Counted from the stretch's first letter, positions 7,361 to 16,396 are shown. The stretch: 64,000 bases of DNA from CAMLJR01 sp964500675 (GCA_964500675.1 CAZCNY010000002.1:62001-126000), one strand, 5' to 3'. The notes: a model not told the origin generated them from the sequence alone. Program-made: numbers and translations.

Positions 7361-9376
7361 ATGTTCAATAAAATTCTGATCGCTAACCGCGGTGAAATTG
7401 CATGTCGCGTGATTAAAACCGCGCGCAAACTCGGTATTCGCACGGTGGCCGTTTATTCCGATGCCGATGCCAATGCGTTGCATGTGGCGATGGCCGATGA
7501 AGCCGTGTATATCGGTGCAGCACCGACGCGCGAATCGTATCTGCGTATCGATCGCGTGATCGAAGCAGCAAAAAAAACCGGCGCGCAAGCGATTCACCCC
7601 GGCTACGGTTTCTTGTCTGAAAATCCCGAATTTTGTTTCGCATGCAAAGAAGCCAATATCGTTTTCATCGGGCCTCCTGTTGGTGCAATTGAGGCGATGG
7701 GTTCAAAATCCGCCGCCAAGCGCATTATGGAATCAGCGAAAGTGCCGCTCGTACCGGGCTATCACGGCGAAGATCAAAATCCCGAGTTATTGCGCAAAGC
7801 GGCAAACGATATGGGTTATCCCGTGCTGCTCAAAGCGACTGCGGGCGGTGGCGGCAAAGGCATGCGCCAGGTGTGGTCGGCAGCCGAATTCGATGAAGCA
7901 TTGGCAGCGGCGAAACGCGAAGCGATGAACAGTTTCGGCGATGATCGCATGCTCGTCGAAAAATATCTGACGCGTCCGCGTCACGTCGAAATTCAAGTGT
8001 TCTGCGATACACATGGCAACGCGGTGTATTTAGCAGAGCGCGATTGCTCGGTGCAGCGCCGCCACCAGAAAGTGATCGAAGAAGCGCCAGCGCCGGGCAT
8101 GACGCCCGAACTGCGCAAGCAAATGGGCGAAGCCGCGATCAAAGCCGCACAGGCGATCAATTACGAAGGCGCGGGCACCGTTGAATTTTTATTGGATTTC
8201 GACGGCTCGTTTTATTTCATGGAAATGAACACGCGCTTGCAGGTCGAACATCCCGTCACCGAAATGATTACGGGGCAGGATCTGGTTGAGTGGCAATTGC
8301 GCGTTGCGTACGGCGAAAAATTACCGCTCACGCAAGAGCAAATTCAAATCAACGGCCATGCTTTCGAAGCGCGCATTTATGCCGAAGATCCCGATAACGA
8401 TTTCTTGCCGGTCACGGGCACGCTGTCATTTTTGCAACCGCCGAGCGAAACCGAGCACGTGCGCGTCGATACGGGTGTGCTGCAAGGCGATGAAGTGAGC
8501 GTGTTCTACGATCCGATGATCGCGAAATTGATCGTGTGGGACGAAGACCGCGATCAGGCGCTGCGCCGTTTAGGTAAAGCGTTATCCGAATACCGCATCA
8601 GCGGTATGAAAACCAACGTCGATTTCCTCTACAACCTCGCGACGTGTGAGCCGTTCAAGCAGGCCGATCTCGACACCGGATTTATCGGTAAACACCGCGA
8701 GATAATTTTCCACAGCGGCGAGAAAGATATTGCGCAGGGTGTTGCGCTCGGTGCGCTGTATTTGGTGTTAGCGCAAGCGCAGCAAGGAAAATCGAGCGCG
8801 GCTGCGACAGTCGATCCGCATTCGCCGTGGAATTTCACTAACGCATGGCGTTTGAACGAACCGCACGTGCATCGATTCAATTTGACGTTGGCAGGTCAGG
8901 ATTATCCCGTCACGGTCGAGCAAATCGGTGAAGGCTGCGCGACGCGTTACAACATCAGCGCCGCGAATAAAACTGTGCGTGCGCAAGGAAAATTGGCGGG
9001 TACTGAATTGTACGCCGATATCGACGGCTATCGCTCGCGCGTGATCGTTGCCGAACACGACGGTGTTTACAGTCTGTATACGCAGAGCAGCGCGCTGCAA
9101 TTCAGCCGTGTCGCTATCGATATGGGCGATGAAGAAGCGGGTCACGGCGAAGGCGCATTGACCGCGCCGATGAATGGCACCATCGTCACACTGCTGGTCG
9201 AGGCCGGCGCCGTAGTGAAAAAAGGCGATGCACTGCTCGTCATGGAAGCGATGAAAATGGAGCACACGATTCGCGCGCCGCAGGATGGCAAAGTCGTCGA
9301 GTTCTATTACGCGAAAGGCAATCTCGTTGCGGGTGGTGCTGAACTTCTTAATTTTGAGAAAGCGGAGGCGAAATAA
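7361..9376 (+). CDS. liuD: Methylcrotonoyl-CoA carboxylase, biotin-containing (alpha) subunit
   Basis: A 671-residue fusion. The N-terminal biotin carboxylase (about 1-450) has NRGEIACRV, the ATP-grasp loop KATAGGGGKGMR and EMNTRLQVEHPVTE. A middle linker domain follows, then a C-terminal biotinyl domain with EAMKMEH, where K632 is the biotinylated lysine. It carboxylates its own biotin with ATP and bicarbonate and pairs with LiuB. Its stop overlaps the ATG of liuE by one base (TAATG), so translational coupling is likely. Length and context favour the methylcrotonyl enzyme over propionyl- or geranyl-CoA carboxylase, but geranyl-CoA activity is not excluded. Confidence 0.93.
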   Translation: MFNKILIANRGEIACRVIKTARKLGIRTVAVYSDADANALHVAMADEAVYIGAAPTRESYLRIDRVIEAAKKTGAQAIHPGYGFLSENPEFCFACKEANIVFIGPPVGAIEAMGSKSAAKRIMESAKVPLVPGYHGEDQNPELLRKAANDMGYPVLLKATAGGGGKGMRQVWSAAEFDEALAAAKREAMNSFGDDRMLVEKYLTRPRHVEIQVFCDTHGNAVYLAERDCSVQRRHQKVIEEAPAPGMTPELRKQMGEAAIKAAQAINYEGAGTVEFLLDFDGSFYFMEMNTRLQVEHPVTEMITGQDLVEWQLRVAYGEKLPLTQEQIQINGHAFEARIYAEDPDNDFLPVTGTLSFLQPPSETEHVRVDTGVLQGDEVSVFYDPMIAKLIVWDEDRDQALRRLGKALSEYRISGMKTNVDFLYNLATCEPFKQADLDTGFIGKHREIIFHSGEKDIAQGVALGALYLVLAQAQQGKSSAAATVDPHSPWNFTNAWRLNEPHVHRFNLTLAGQDYPVTVEQIGEGCATRYNISAANKTVRAQGKLAGTELYADIDGYRSRVIVAEHDGVYSLYTQSSALQFSRVAIDMGDEEAGHGEGALTAPMNGTIVTLLVEAGAVVKKGDALLVMEAMKMEHTIRAPQDGKVVEFYYAKGNLVAGGAELLNFEKAEAK

Positions 9377-10272
9377 TGGCGCTGCCGAAATACGTTAAAA
9401 TTTTCGAAGTCGGCCCACGCGACGGTTTGCAAAACGAAGCGCAGCAAGTACCGGCCGAAATTAAAATCGGTTTGATCGAACGCCTCGCCGATGCTGGAAT
9501 TCCCGTGATCGAATCGGCGAGTTTCGTCTCGCCGAAATGGGTGCCGCAAATGGCCACTTCGATGGACGTGATGAAAGGCATCAAACGCAAACCCGGCGTA
9601 ATTTATTCGGCGCTGACGCCGAATATGAAAGGATTGGAAGCGGCGATCGAAGCGAAGGTGAGCGAAGTCGCGGTATTCGGCGCTGCATCCGAAAGCTTCA
9701 CGCAAAAAAATATCAATTGCTCGATCGCCGAAAGCATCGAGCGTTTCACGCCCGTGCTCGACGCAGCGAAAAAAAATAATCTCAAAGTGCGCATGTATGT
9801 ATCGACCGCACTCGGCTGCCCCTACGAAGGCGATGTGTCGGTAGCGAAAGTCGTCGAAGTGTCGAAAGAGCTTTACGGCATGGGCTGCTACGAAATCGTC
9901 ATCTGCGACACCATCGGCGTCGCCACACCGGGCAAAGTGAAAGCGGTGATCGAAGCGGTCGAAAAAGTGGTGCCGCTCGAAGCGCTCGCCGTACATTTCC
10001 ACGATACCTATGGCCAGGCGCTCGCAAATATTTACGCCGCGCTCGAATGTGGAATCGGTGTTGTCGATAGTTCTGTCGCAGGACTCGGCGGCTGTCCTTA
10101 CGCAAAAGGTGCGACCGGAAATGTCGCGACCGAAGATGTGCTTTATATGTTGAATGGTTTAGGTATCGAAACTGGCGTGAGCATGAACGGATTGCTCGAT
10201 GCCTCGCGCTACATCAGCGAGTTTCTCAATCGCCGTCCGGCGTCGCGCGTGGCGTGCGCGAAGGGGTTATAG
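9376..10272 (+). CDS. liuE: Hydroxymethylglutaryl-CoA lyase
   Basis: A 298-residue TIM-barrel lyase that splits HMG-CoA into acetyl-CoA and acetoacetate, the last step of leucine breakdown. Visible landmarks are EVGPRDGLQNE at the N-terminus, SFVSPKWVPQM, the metal-binding HFHDTYGQALAN and the signature GLGGCPYAKGATGN with catalytic C240. It is coupled to liuD by a one-base overlap and ends the operon. A methylglutaconyl-CoA hydratase (liuC), which would supply its substrate, is absent here and must be encoded elsewhere. Confidence 0.94.
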   Translation: MALPKYVKIFEVGPRDGLQNEAQQVPAEIKIGLIERLADAGIPVIESASFVSPKWVPQMATSMDVMKGIKRKPGVIYSALTPNMKGLEAAIEAKVSEVAVFGAASESFTQKNINCSIAESIERFTPVLDAAKKNNLKVRMYVSTALGCPYEGDVSVAKVVEVSKELYGMGCYEIVICDTIGVATPGKVKAVIEAVEKVVPLEALAVHFHDTYGQALANIYAALECGIGVVDSSVAGLGGCPYAKGATGNVATEDVLYMLNGLGIETGVSMNGLLDASRYISEFLNRRPASRVACAKGL

Positions 10273-10453
10273 TGTCAATGGAGGAGACAGGCACATATCG
10301 TAGAAATGTTGGGTGGCTATATACACAAAGTATGTCGACGCGTTTTGGAGCGCAGCGCGTTAGCGTTGTACAAATTGCCATCTTAAATCGTACAGATAGT
10401 TTGAAAGTCCGTGTCGACATGAGCAGTCTATTCGAACGATATTCGCGAATTAT

Positions 10454-12184
10454 TTATTTGCGAATTCTCCATCCGTGCTGCCTTACCCATTTTGTCGCGA
10501 TCCATTTTTCGCCGCGAGTTACCGGCGCGCCGCCATGCCAGGTCAAGCGATCGAGTTTTCCGTTGGCATCGAGATAAGAAAAAAATACGCCACTGCCTTT
10601 ACGCGGCACCACTGTGAAATCGATTTCGGGGAAAATGGTTTCACCGCCGCTTTCCACGTCGTTCAAATACATAACGAGTGTCGTAATGCGTTGTCCACTC
10701 GCCTGCACGTTTGCGGCGGTGCTCGCGACTTCCGGAGGAAAGAAATCATAATGGGGGCGGTATTCCGCTCCCACGGAATAACGCAAAATATGCATTTCCT
10801 CGCCGTTTTCGTACGGAGAATTCATCAATTTGGCCAGGCGTGTCTCAATGGCGTGAAGGAGTGGATTTTCCCCGCGCAAAAAATGCGTGCCTTCGCTGGT
10901 GCGCACATTGCTGATTTTGGCTTGCGCGGAAGGATTTACAGAATCGTAAATACCCGAGCGCTGCAGTTTCGGTCGCGACAATTCGATCAGGAGTTCGCAC
11001 TCCACATCGCTTAAAATATTTTCGAAAATGACAATTTCGGGCTCGGCCAATCGGTCCCGCACGCGTACATCATGACCGTCGATCGTAATAATATCATTGT
11101 CGGCAAAGCGGCTCGGCACATACCGGTAATTGGCGTAATGCCGTTCAAATCCAGGCATGATCGGATTCATGTAGGCGCGCTTCGTCCGCGTTGCTCGAGG
11201 CGACGATGATGCACATACCACCGGCGCATTGTTCGTAGCCACGCTCGCTCGATTGAGTGTCTGCTGTAGCAATTTGCGCTGGTTGTCGGCGTCGGGGTAG
11301 TCGGGTTGGAGGGCGATCGCTTTGTCGTAGCTGATGACTGCCTCATCTAGTCGTTCAAGCCTTTGTAGGGTGTTGCCGCGATTGTAATAGGCTTCCGGAT
11401 AGTAGGGTTCGAGCGCAATCGCGCGATCATAGCTGGCGAGTCCATCTTCAAATCGGTCGAGCGCATTTAATACATCGCCGCGATTACTGTATGCCTCTGC
11501 GTAGTGAGATTTGAGTTCAATCGCCTGATCGTAACTGGCCAGTCCATCCTCCAATCGGTCGAGCGCATGCAGCGCTACACCTCGATTGTTGTACGCCTCC
11601 GCATAATCGGATTTAAGCGCAATCGCCTGATCATAACTGGAGACCGCATTGTCGAATTGCCCAAGCTCCGCCAGCGCGCCACCGCGACCGTTGTATGCTT
11701 CTGCATAGTCAGATTTAAGTGCAATAGCTCGGTCGTAGCTGATCAGCGCATCGTCGTGCTTATTGAGACTTCTTAACGTATTGCCACGGTTGTTATGTGC
11801 TTCAACGAAGTTAGATTCGAGCGCAATCGCCTTATCGTAACTGATCAGCGCCTCACCAAATCGCTGCAGCGCTTGAAACGACGAACCTATGTTCGCGTGG
11901 AGCGATGCGGATTTAGGATTAACTTCTATGGCTCTGGATAGCAACTCGATGGCCATTTGATGCCGGTTCGTCTGCGACGCCAGAGAGCTTAACGACCTTA
12001 AGCCCTCAAAATGTCGAGGTTGAATCTTAAGAAGACTCTCATACAGATTTTGCGCTAGCGCCAATTGTCCTTTTTGGTGAAAGACCAATGCTTGCTGCAG
12101 CAAGGTCCGCGCTAACTCCTGCGCTTGAGCCGCGGGAAGTGAAGCGGCACCTTGGCCGGACTTATTATGAAAGTTATTTGGCAC
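10454..12184 (-). CDS. TPR - prolyl 4-hydroxylase-like 2OG/Fe(II) dioxygenase fusion
   Basis: A 576-residue two-part protein. Residues 1-310 are tetratricopeptide repeats, six of them nearly alike and exactly 34 residues apart (YDKAI/YDQAI at 116, 150, 184, 218, 252, 286). Residues about 385-576 form a prolyl-4-hydroxylase-type domain with the iron triad H478-x-D480...H550 and the 2-oxoglutarate lysine K560 (HGGAPVTRGEKW). All catalytic residues are present, so it should be active. The TPR arm probably binds the protein target. No signal peptide is visible, suggesting a cytoplasmic role. It stands alone between liuE and an Hsp20-like gene. The target is unknown. Confidence 0.9.
   Translation of the reverse strand: MPNNFHNKSGQGAASLPAAQAQELARTLLQQALVFHQKGQLALAQNLYESLLKIQPRHFEGLRSLSSLASQTNRHQMAIELLSRAIEVNPKSASLHANIGSSFQALQRFGEALISYDKAIALESNFVEAHNNRGNTLRSLNKHDDALISYDRAIALKSDYAEAYNGRGGALAELGQFDNAVSSYDQAIALKSDYAEAYNNRGVALHALDRLEDGLASYDQAIELKSHYAEAYSNRGDVLNALDRFEDGLASYDRAIALEPYYPEAYYNRGNTLQRLERLDEAVISYDKAIALQPDYPDADNQRKLLQQTLNRASVATNNAPVVCASSSPRATRTKRAYMNPIMPGFERHYANYRYVPSRFADNDIITIDGHDVRVRDRLAEPEIVIFENILSDVECELLIELSRPKLQRSGIYDSVNPSAQAKISNVRTSEGTHFLRGENPLLHAIETRLAKLMNSPYENGEEMHILRYSVGAEYRPHYDFFPPEVASTAANVQASGQRITTLVMYLNDVESGGETIFPEIDFTVVPRKGSGVFFSYLDANGKLDRLTWHGGAPVTRGEKWIATKWVRQHGWRIRK
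11285..11854 (-). repeat. Six tandem 102-bp coding repeats (TPR units)
   Basis: The DNA encoding residues 111-300 of the TPR-dioxygenase is built of six 102-bp units that are similar at base level as well as in protein; phrases meaning 'SYDQAIALKSDYAEAYNNRG' recur. Such closeness suggests recent unit duplication, so repeat number may vary between strains. It is part of the gene and not a separate element. Confidence 0.8.
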
Positions 12185-12399
12185 GGGTGTGTCCTAGTAA
12201 TGCGAAACGGGCATATTAACGTTATTGGGCCTTGTGCGACTAGTATTCCTGTTGCCTGCGCGACAAATGCGGTTCCATCTCATTTCCGGTGAACGCACAT
12301 TCAGTTCGGTTGTCTATTTTTACGAATTCAATGTCGACGGCGAACTCTATGTTCGGTTGAGCAGTTCGCTGCGGAACTGATTGCAATGGAGGTGACACC

Positions 12400-12987
12400 G
12401 TGAACACCAATACCAAAGTGAAGTGGCTGGGTAGTCTGTTAGGTCTTTGCTTAATCGCGATTGTTTTTGAATCGTATTATTTGTGGAGGGCCGAAAAATC
12501 GGGCCTCGATAATCAAGCGCAGCTGAATAATGGCGCGGCATTTTCCACAACCCTGCCGAACAACGCGGGTTCATGGCCAGGCAACTGGGATCCGAGTGGG
12601 CAGTTCAAACAGATGCAGCAGCAAATGAACAGGCTGATGAATCAGATGTCAGCAACGAGCTCAATGTTCAGCCAGCAGGGGTTCGGTATATCTTCCGCAT
12701 CTCCCAATATTTCGATGCAGGACGAAGCCGATAAGTACAAGGTGATCGTCGATGTGCCCAAGGGTGAAAATATTGACATCAATACCAACCTGTCTGGGAA
12801 TCAGCTGACTATTGATGGCAAAGTCAAACAGACAGATCAAAGCCAATCGAATAACGACCGCGAGCAATCGCTGTCAATTAGCGAGTTTTCGCAAACCGTG
12901 AATTTTCCCGAGCCGGTGAAAGATTCAGGCGTGAAAGTGAAACACGATAGCGATCAGATAGTGATTACTGTGCCGAAGGTTGGCTAG
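12400..12987 (+). CDS. Membrane-anchored Hsp20/alpha-crystallin-like protein
   Basis: GTG 12400 is chosen because GGAGGTG (12388-12394) lies just upstream. The 195-residue product has a short basic N-terminus, one hydrophobic helix (LGSLLGLCLIAIVFESYYLW, about 11-30) and a Q/M/N-rich linker (FKQMQQQMNRLMNQM). A C-terminal alpha-crystallin domain (about 103-195) contains DKYKVIVDVPKGENIDIN, LTIDGK and a final IVITVPK. Small heat-shock proteins are normally soluble; here the chaperone domain would face the periplasm or hang on the membrane. It lacks the C-terminal I-x-I tail used for large oligomers, so it is unlikely to form the usual cage. It stands alone. Confidence 0.8.
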   Translation: MNTNTKVKWLGSLLGLCLIAIVFESYYLWRAEKSGLDNQAQLNNGAAFSTTLPNNAGSWPGNWDPSGQFKQMQQQMNRLMNQMSATSSMFSQQGFGISSASPNISMQDEADKYKVIVDVPKGENIDINTNLSGNQLTIDGKVKQTDQSQSNNDREQSLSISEFSQTVNFPEPVKDSGVKVKHDSDQIVITVPKVG

Positions 12988-13232
12988 AGCTACCTGTACG
13001 AGGGCTCGCTTTCAACATTATGCGCGGGTTGCGGTCACGACTCGATTAGCGTCGCTATTGTGCAGATCTGTCTCGAGTTATCTGTTGAGTCGCACAAAGT
13101 GGCAAAGATGTTGGGCATCGGCGGTCGTGGCTCGAAAAGCAAAAGGGCGATGCCAATCCATTCAAGGCAATCGATCACGCGATGGCATTGCAACTTAACG
13201 CTAGTTTTTATTGCCGCGCTATTCGGCAGCGA

Positions 13233-13673
13233 TCACCACTGACCCGTATTCGCCATCGATAACCATGGCTCTTGCGGCGGCAATGAGCCGTTTTTCTGTA
13301 ACAACTCAATCGAAATATTGTCGGGTGAGCGCACGAATGCCATGTGGCCGTCGCGCGGTGGGCGGTTGATAGTGACGCCGCCGTCCATCAGCTTTTGGCA
13401 CAGTGCATAGATGTCGTCGACGCGATAGGCGAGGTGGCCGAAGTTGCGCGCGCCGCCGTAATTTTCGCTGTCCCAGTTGTAGGTCAGTTCGACTAACGAG
13501 GTCTTCATGGTGCGCGCCCGCTCGACATCGCCCGGTGCGGCGAGAAACACCAAAGTGTAACGGCCTTTTTCATTGTCTTGCCGCGAGACCTCCTGCAAAC
13601 CGAGCAGATCGCAATAAAAATGCAGCGACTTTTTCAGATCGCTGACACGGACCATCGTATGCAAATATTCCAT
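13233..13673 (-). CDS. gloA: Lactoylglutathione lyase (glyoxalase I)
   Basis: A 146-residue single-domain glyoxalase I that converts the methylglyoxal-glutathione adduct to S-lactoylglutathione. The four expected metal ligands are visible: His in EYLHTMVRV, Glu in SLVELTYNWD, His in FGHLAYRVDD and Glu in NISIELLQ. The glutathione-contacting NWDSENY follows the usual pattern. It is transcribed alone. VOC-fold relatives exist, but the ligand set and length make glyoxalase I the best reading. Confidence 0.9.
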   Translation of the reverse strand: MEYLHTMVRVSDLKKSLHFYCDLLGLQEVSRQDNEKGRYTLVFLAAPGDVERARTMKTSLVELTYNWDSENYGGARNFGHLAYRVDDIYALCQKLMDGGVTINRPPRDGHMAFVRSPDNISIELLQKNGSLPPQEPWLSMANTGQW

Positions 13674-13830
13674 CGCTTAATCCTCTTGCCGTCGAACGGC
13701 GATCAGTTTAACACCGCGCGCGCTTTAATCCCGCCTCTACTAAGCCACGATGGGGTTATAGGCGTTCAGTCAATGCAGATCGCTGCGTCAAGCATATACT
13801 TTAAAGGTCTCTTCTTAGAGGAGGTGGCTT

Positions 13831-14055
13831 ATGTCTCTCTATCTGGGTTTGAATAGAAGGTCCGCCGGCGATCGCCGTGTGCTCGATCGCGGCGGCGATT
13901 CCGAGCGCCGCGCGGGAGATCGCCGCCGTCATGGCAGCGATCGCTATGTGTTGGTGATGGGCGATACCGGCATCGATCGTTTTGGCTTGATGGTGGGGTT
14001 TCCCGTCGCGCTGTTAATTGCGGCTGCCGTTATCAGTGCTTTTGCCCGCATGTGA
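13831..14055 (+). CDS. Small basic membrane protein, unknown (74 aa)
   Basis: ATG 13831 has an excellent ribosome-binding site (GAGGAGGTGG, 13818-13827). The 74-residue protein has an arginine/aspartate-rich N-terminal half with three GDRR-type motifs (AGDRRVLDRGGDSERRAGDRR) and a C-terminal hydrophobic helix (LMVGFPVALLIAAAVISAF). It is predicted to be a tail-anchored inner-membrane protein with a charged cytoplasmic arm. No family recognised. The repeated, near-self-complementary GATCGCCG DNA in this stretch is odd. Confidence 0.65.
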   Translation: MSLYLGLNRRSAGDRRVLDRGGDSERRAGDRRRHGSDRYVLVMGDTGIDRFGLMVGFPVALLIAAAVISAFARM

Positions 14056-14205
14056 AATTGTGTTTTTCGGCCCTATGCGCGCATGGGGTCGTGCGGATTT
14101 AAAGAGGTTGCTCGCTGCCTTTCGACAGCGCAGACTACGCTTCTCGCAATAATCCGTTTCGAGAAACAGTCAGTCTCTTGAAACAATTAACGGAAGCCAT
14201 AGTCG

Positions 14206-14679
14206 ATGTCGCAGCTGACACATTTAGATGCCGAAGGCCATGCGCGCATGGTCGATGTCACCGATAAAGCCATCACGCAACGCGTTGCGGTAGCGGAAGC
14301 GTTTATCGTGATGCAGCCGCAAACGCTGCGCTTGATTATCGAGGGCGGCCACAAAAAAGGCGATGTGCTCGCGGTCGCGCGCATCGCGGGAATTCAGGCT
14401 GCAAAAAAATGCGCTGAATTGATTCCGTTGTGTCATCCATTATTGCTGTCCTCCATTGCGGTCGAGTGTGAACCCGACAGCGACAATCGCCGCGTTGTCA
14501 TTCGCGCGACATGCAAATTGGCCGGTCAGACCGGTGTCGAAATGGAGGCGCTCACGGCTGCCAGTATCGCTGCGCTGACGATTTACGATATGTGCAAGGC
14601 CGTCGATAAAACGATGGAGATCGGCGGTGTGCGCGTGCTGGAAAAACGCGGCGGAAAGTCGGGCGATTATCATGTGTGA
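14206..14679 (+). CDS. moaC: Cyclic pyranopterin monophosphate synthase MoaC
   Basis: A 157-residue MoaC, the usual length, which makes cyclic pyranopterin monophosphate in molybdenum cofactor synthesis. Family blocks seen: MVDVTDKAIT near the start, KKGDVLAVARIAGIQAAKK, the active-site LIPLCHPL, and GVEMEALTA...LTIYDMCKA near the end. moaD follows 63 bases later and moaE 15 bases after that, so moaC-D-E form a unit. moaA and moaB are not nearby. Confidence 0.96.
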   Translation: MSQLTHLDAEGHARMVDVTDKAITQRVAVAEAFIVMQPQTLRLIIEGGHKKGDVLAVARIAGIQAAKKCAELIPLCHPLLLSSIAVECEPDSDNRRVVIRATCKLAGQTGVEMEALTAASIAALTIYDMCKAVDKTMEIGGVRVLEKRGGKSGDYHV

Positions 14680-14742
14680 GGCGCGCATGCATGAGATCGG
14701 TTTGGTCTACGCGTTATTTAAAAACGGCGCCGGGATTTAAGC

Positions 14743-14988
14743 ATGCTCACGGTTTTATTTTTTGCGAGTATCCGCGAACAGCTTGAAGTAGAGCGTTTAG
14801 CGTGCGCGCTCGAACGCGATGTCGATGCATTGATCGGTGCGCTTAGTCGAACTCACGACTCGGCTTGGGAAGACGTTTTGCGCGCCCCCAACGTGATCAT
14901 CGCGGTGAATCATGAAGTGGTGACGCGCGAGCAGGCGTTGCGGGAGGGCGACGAAGTGGCGTTCTTTCCTCCGGTCACCGGCGGCTAG
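14743..14988 (+). CDS. moaD: Molybdopterin synthase small subunit MoaD
   Basis: An 81-residue ubiquitin-fold sulfur carrier ending in the required Gly-Gly (FFPPVTGG), which is adenylated by MoeB and thiocarboxylated before giving sulfur to precursor Z. VLFFASIRE at the N-terminus and GDEVAFFPP near the end are typical. It lies between moaC and moaE on the same strand. Confidence 0.93.
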   Translation: MLTVLFFASIREQLEVERLACALERDVDALIGALSRTHDSAWEDVLRAPNVIIAVNHEVVTREQALREGDEVAFFPPVTGG

Positions 14989-15003
14989 GTTGCGGGTTCG
15001 ACG

Positions 15004-15465
15004 ATGCAGGAAATCACGATTCAAAACGATGATTTTGATTCCGGAGCTGAAATTGCGCGTCTGCGCGACGCGAGCAGCGGCACCGGCGCGGTGGCGAGTT
15101 TTGTCGGTGTCGTCAGCGCCAACAACGAAAATGCTGAGATCAATTCGTTGACGCTCGAACACTATCCGGGCATGACGGAAAAAAGTATCGCAGCGATTAT
15201 CAGCGAGGCGAAACAACGCTGGCCCTTGATTGCGGTGAAAGTCATTCATCGCATCGGGGAGTTGCAATGCGGCGATCAAATCGTCTTTGTCGGCGTTGCC
15301 AGCCGCCATCGCGGTGCGGCGTTTTCCGCCTGCGAATTCATCATGGATTTTTTGAAAATGCGCGCGCCGTTCTGGAAAAAAGAAAAAACTGAGAGCGGTG
15401 AGCGTTGGGTCGACGCACGCGGTTCGGATGCCGCCGCTATGGCGCGTTGGAATGCCGACGGTTAA
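15004..15465 (+). CDS. moaE: Molybdopterin synthase catalytic subunit MoaE
   Basis: A 153-residue MoaE that, with MoaD, inserts two sulfurs into cyclic pyranopterin monophosphate. Recognised blocks are GAVASFVGVVS, LEHYPGMTEKSI, HRIGELQCGDQIVFVGVAS, HRGAAFSACEFIMDFLK and the catalytic lysine region RAPFWKKE. It starts 15 bases after moaD and ends the moa unit. It converges on the rRNA methyltransferase gene. Confidence 0.95.
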   Translation: MQEITIQNDDFDSGAEIARLRDASSGTGAVASFVGVVSANNENAEINSLTLEHYPGMTEKSIAAIISEAKQRWPLIAVKVIHRIGELQCGDQIVFVGVASRHRGAAFSACEFIMDFLKMRAPFWKKEKTESGERWVDARGSDAAAMARWNADG

Positions 15466-15492
15466 TCAAACCAATCATCCAGTGCTTGGTTC

Positions 15493-16284
15493 TCAACCGC
15501 AATACGCAAGCAATGCGGCAGTAACCGCGACGTTGAGTGATTCCACATCGTTCGCCATCGGAATACGAATTTTTAGATCGGCGATCGTCATTATATCTGG
15601 CGATACGCCTTCGCTTTCATTGCCGAGAATGTAAACACGGGCAGTGTTTTTTTGCAGTTCAAATAAATCATCCACCGCATGTGAGGACAGCGCTCCGATC
15701 GAAAAATTTCGTTTGCGCAGCTGCAGCAAGGCATCGCGCAAATCGTTACAGCGCACAATCGGACATTTAAACAGCGTGCCCGCGCTGGCTTTGATGACGA
15801 GCGGCGACAGCGGTGCGCAACCCGTTTCCGGCAGCAGAATTGCATCGATACCGCCCGCGCATGCGGAGCGGATCAACATGCCCATATTTTGTGGATTAGT
15901 GATGCGATCGAGCGCGATAATTTTCGTTTTCGCCGATGTGCCCAGCGCCGCGACAAAATCATCAAAGCGCTGGTAGCGCGGTAAGCGCAAATCGGCAGCA
16001 ACGCCCTGATCTTCGCGCGAGTTTTTGGATATGCGCGACAGCGCGATTTTGCTGTGATGTTTAATCGGGATATTTCGCTCTGCGGCGAGTTGTTCCAAAT
16101 CGCGGATGATGCCGCCGGGCTTGTTGCTGTCGGCAAGATGCAGACAGTGGACCGGGATGCTGGCATCGGCGAGCGCTTCGAGCACGGGTTTGCGGCCGTA
16201 GATGGTGAGCATACCGGCGAAGAAGGCTTTCTTTTTACTGTAAGCTTCGGAGTCACCGGGGTTTTCGGGGAAGTTATCTGCCAC
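15493..16284 (-). CDS. TrmH/RlmB-like SpoU RNA 2'-O-methyltransferase
   Basis: A SpoU-class (SPOUT, trefoil-knot) methyltransferase with an N-terminal substrate-binding domain (LTIYGRKPVLEAL). The SAM-binding C-terminal motifs are DRITNPQNMGMLIRSA (motif 1), ILGNESEGVSP (motif 2) and RIPMANDVESLNVAVTAAL (motif 3). This layout fits RlmB (23S rRNA Gm2251) and close relatives; the exact position modified is not certain. GTG 16284 is proposed because the residues KKKAFFAGMLTIYGRK look conserved; ATG 16212 is the alternative. The start region faces the divergent pyruvate kinase gene about 110 bp away. Confidence 0.87.
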   Translation of the reverse strand: MADNFPENPGDSEAYSKKKAFFAGMLTIYGRKPVLEALADASIPVHCLHLADSNKPGGIIRDLEQLAAERNIPIKHHSKIALSRISKNSREDQGVAADLRLPRYQRFDDFVAALGTSAKTKIIALDRITNPQNMGMLIRSACAGGIDAILLPETGCAPLSPLVIKASAGTLFKCPIVRCNDLRDALLQLRKRNFSIGALSSHAVDDLFELQKNTARVYILGNESEGVSPDIMTIADLKIRIPMANDVESLNVAVTAALLAYCG

Positions 16285-16396
16285 GTTAAATCGACCGCAT
16301 AAAAAGTTGGCGCCAGCGTGAAGTTGCCCTGCCGAACTGTCAAGCGTTGCGTTAAAGTAGTGTCTGTGGTGATCGGTAAGAATCAGCGAGCGATCG

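Noticed and set aside
10273..10453. Frame 10254-10577 running out of liuE
   Set aside because: It overlaps the liuE end and the conserved dioxygenase C-terminus on the other strand; no independent support.
11285..11854. Regular 102-bp spacing looked at first like a direct-repeat or CRISPR-like array
   Set aside because: The units encode in-frame TPR motifs; spacers are not unique and repeats are too long and coding.
12988..13232. Short frames (for example 13060-13242) after the Hsp20-like gene
   Set aside because: No start context or protein-like composition; nothing supported in this gap.
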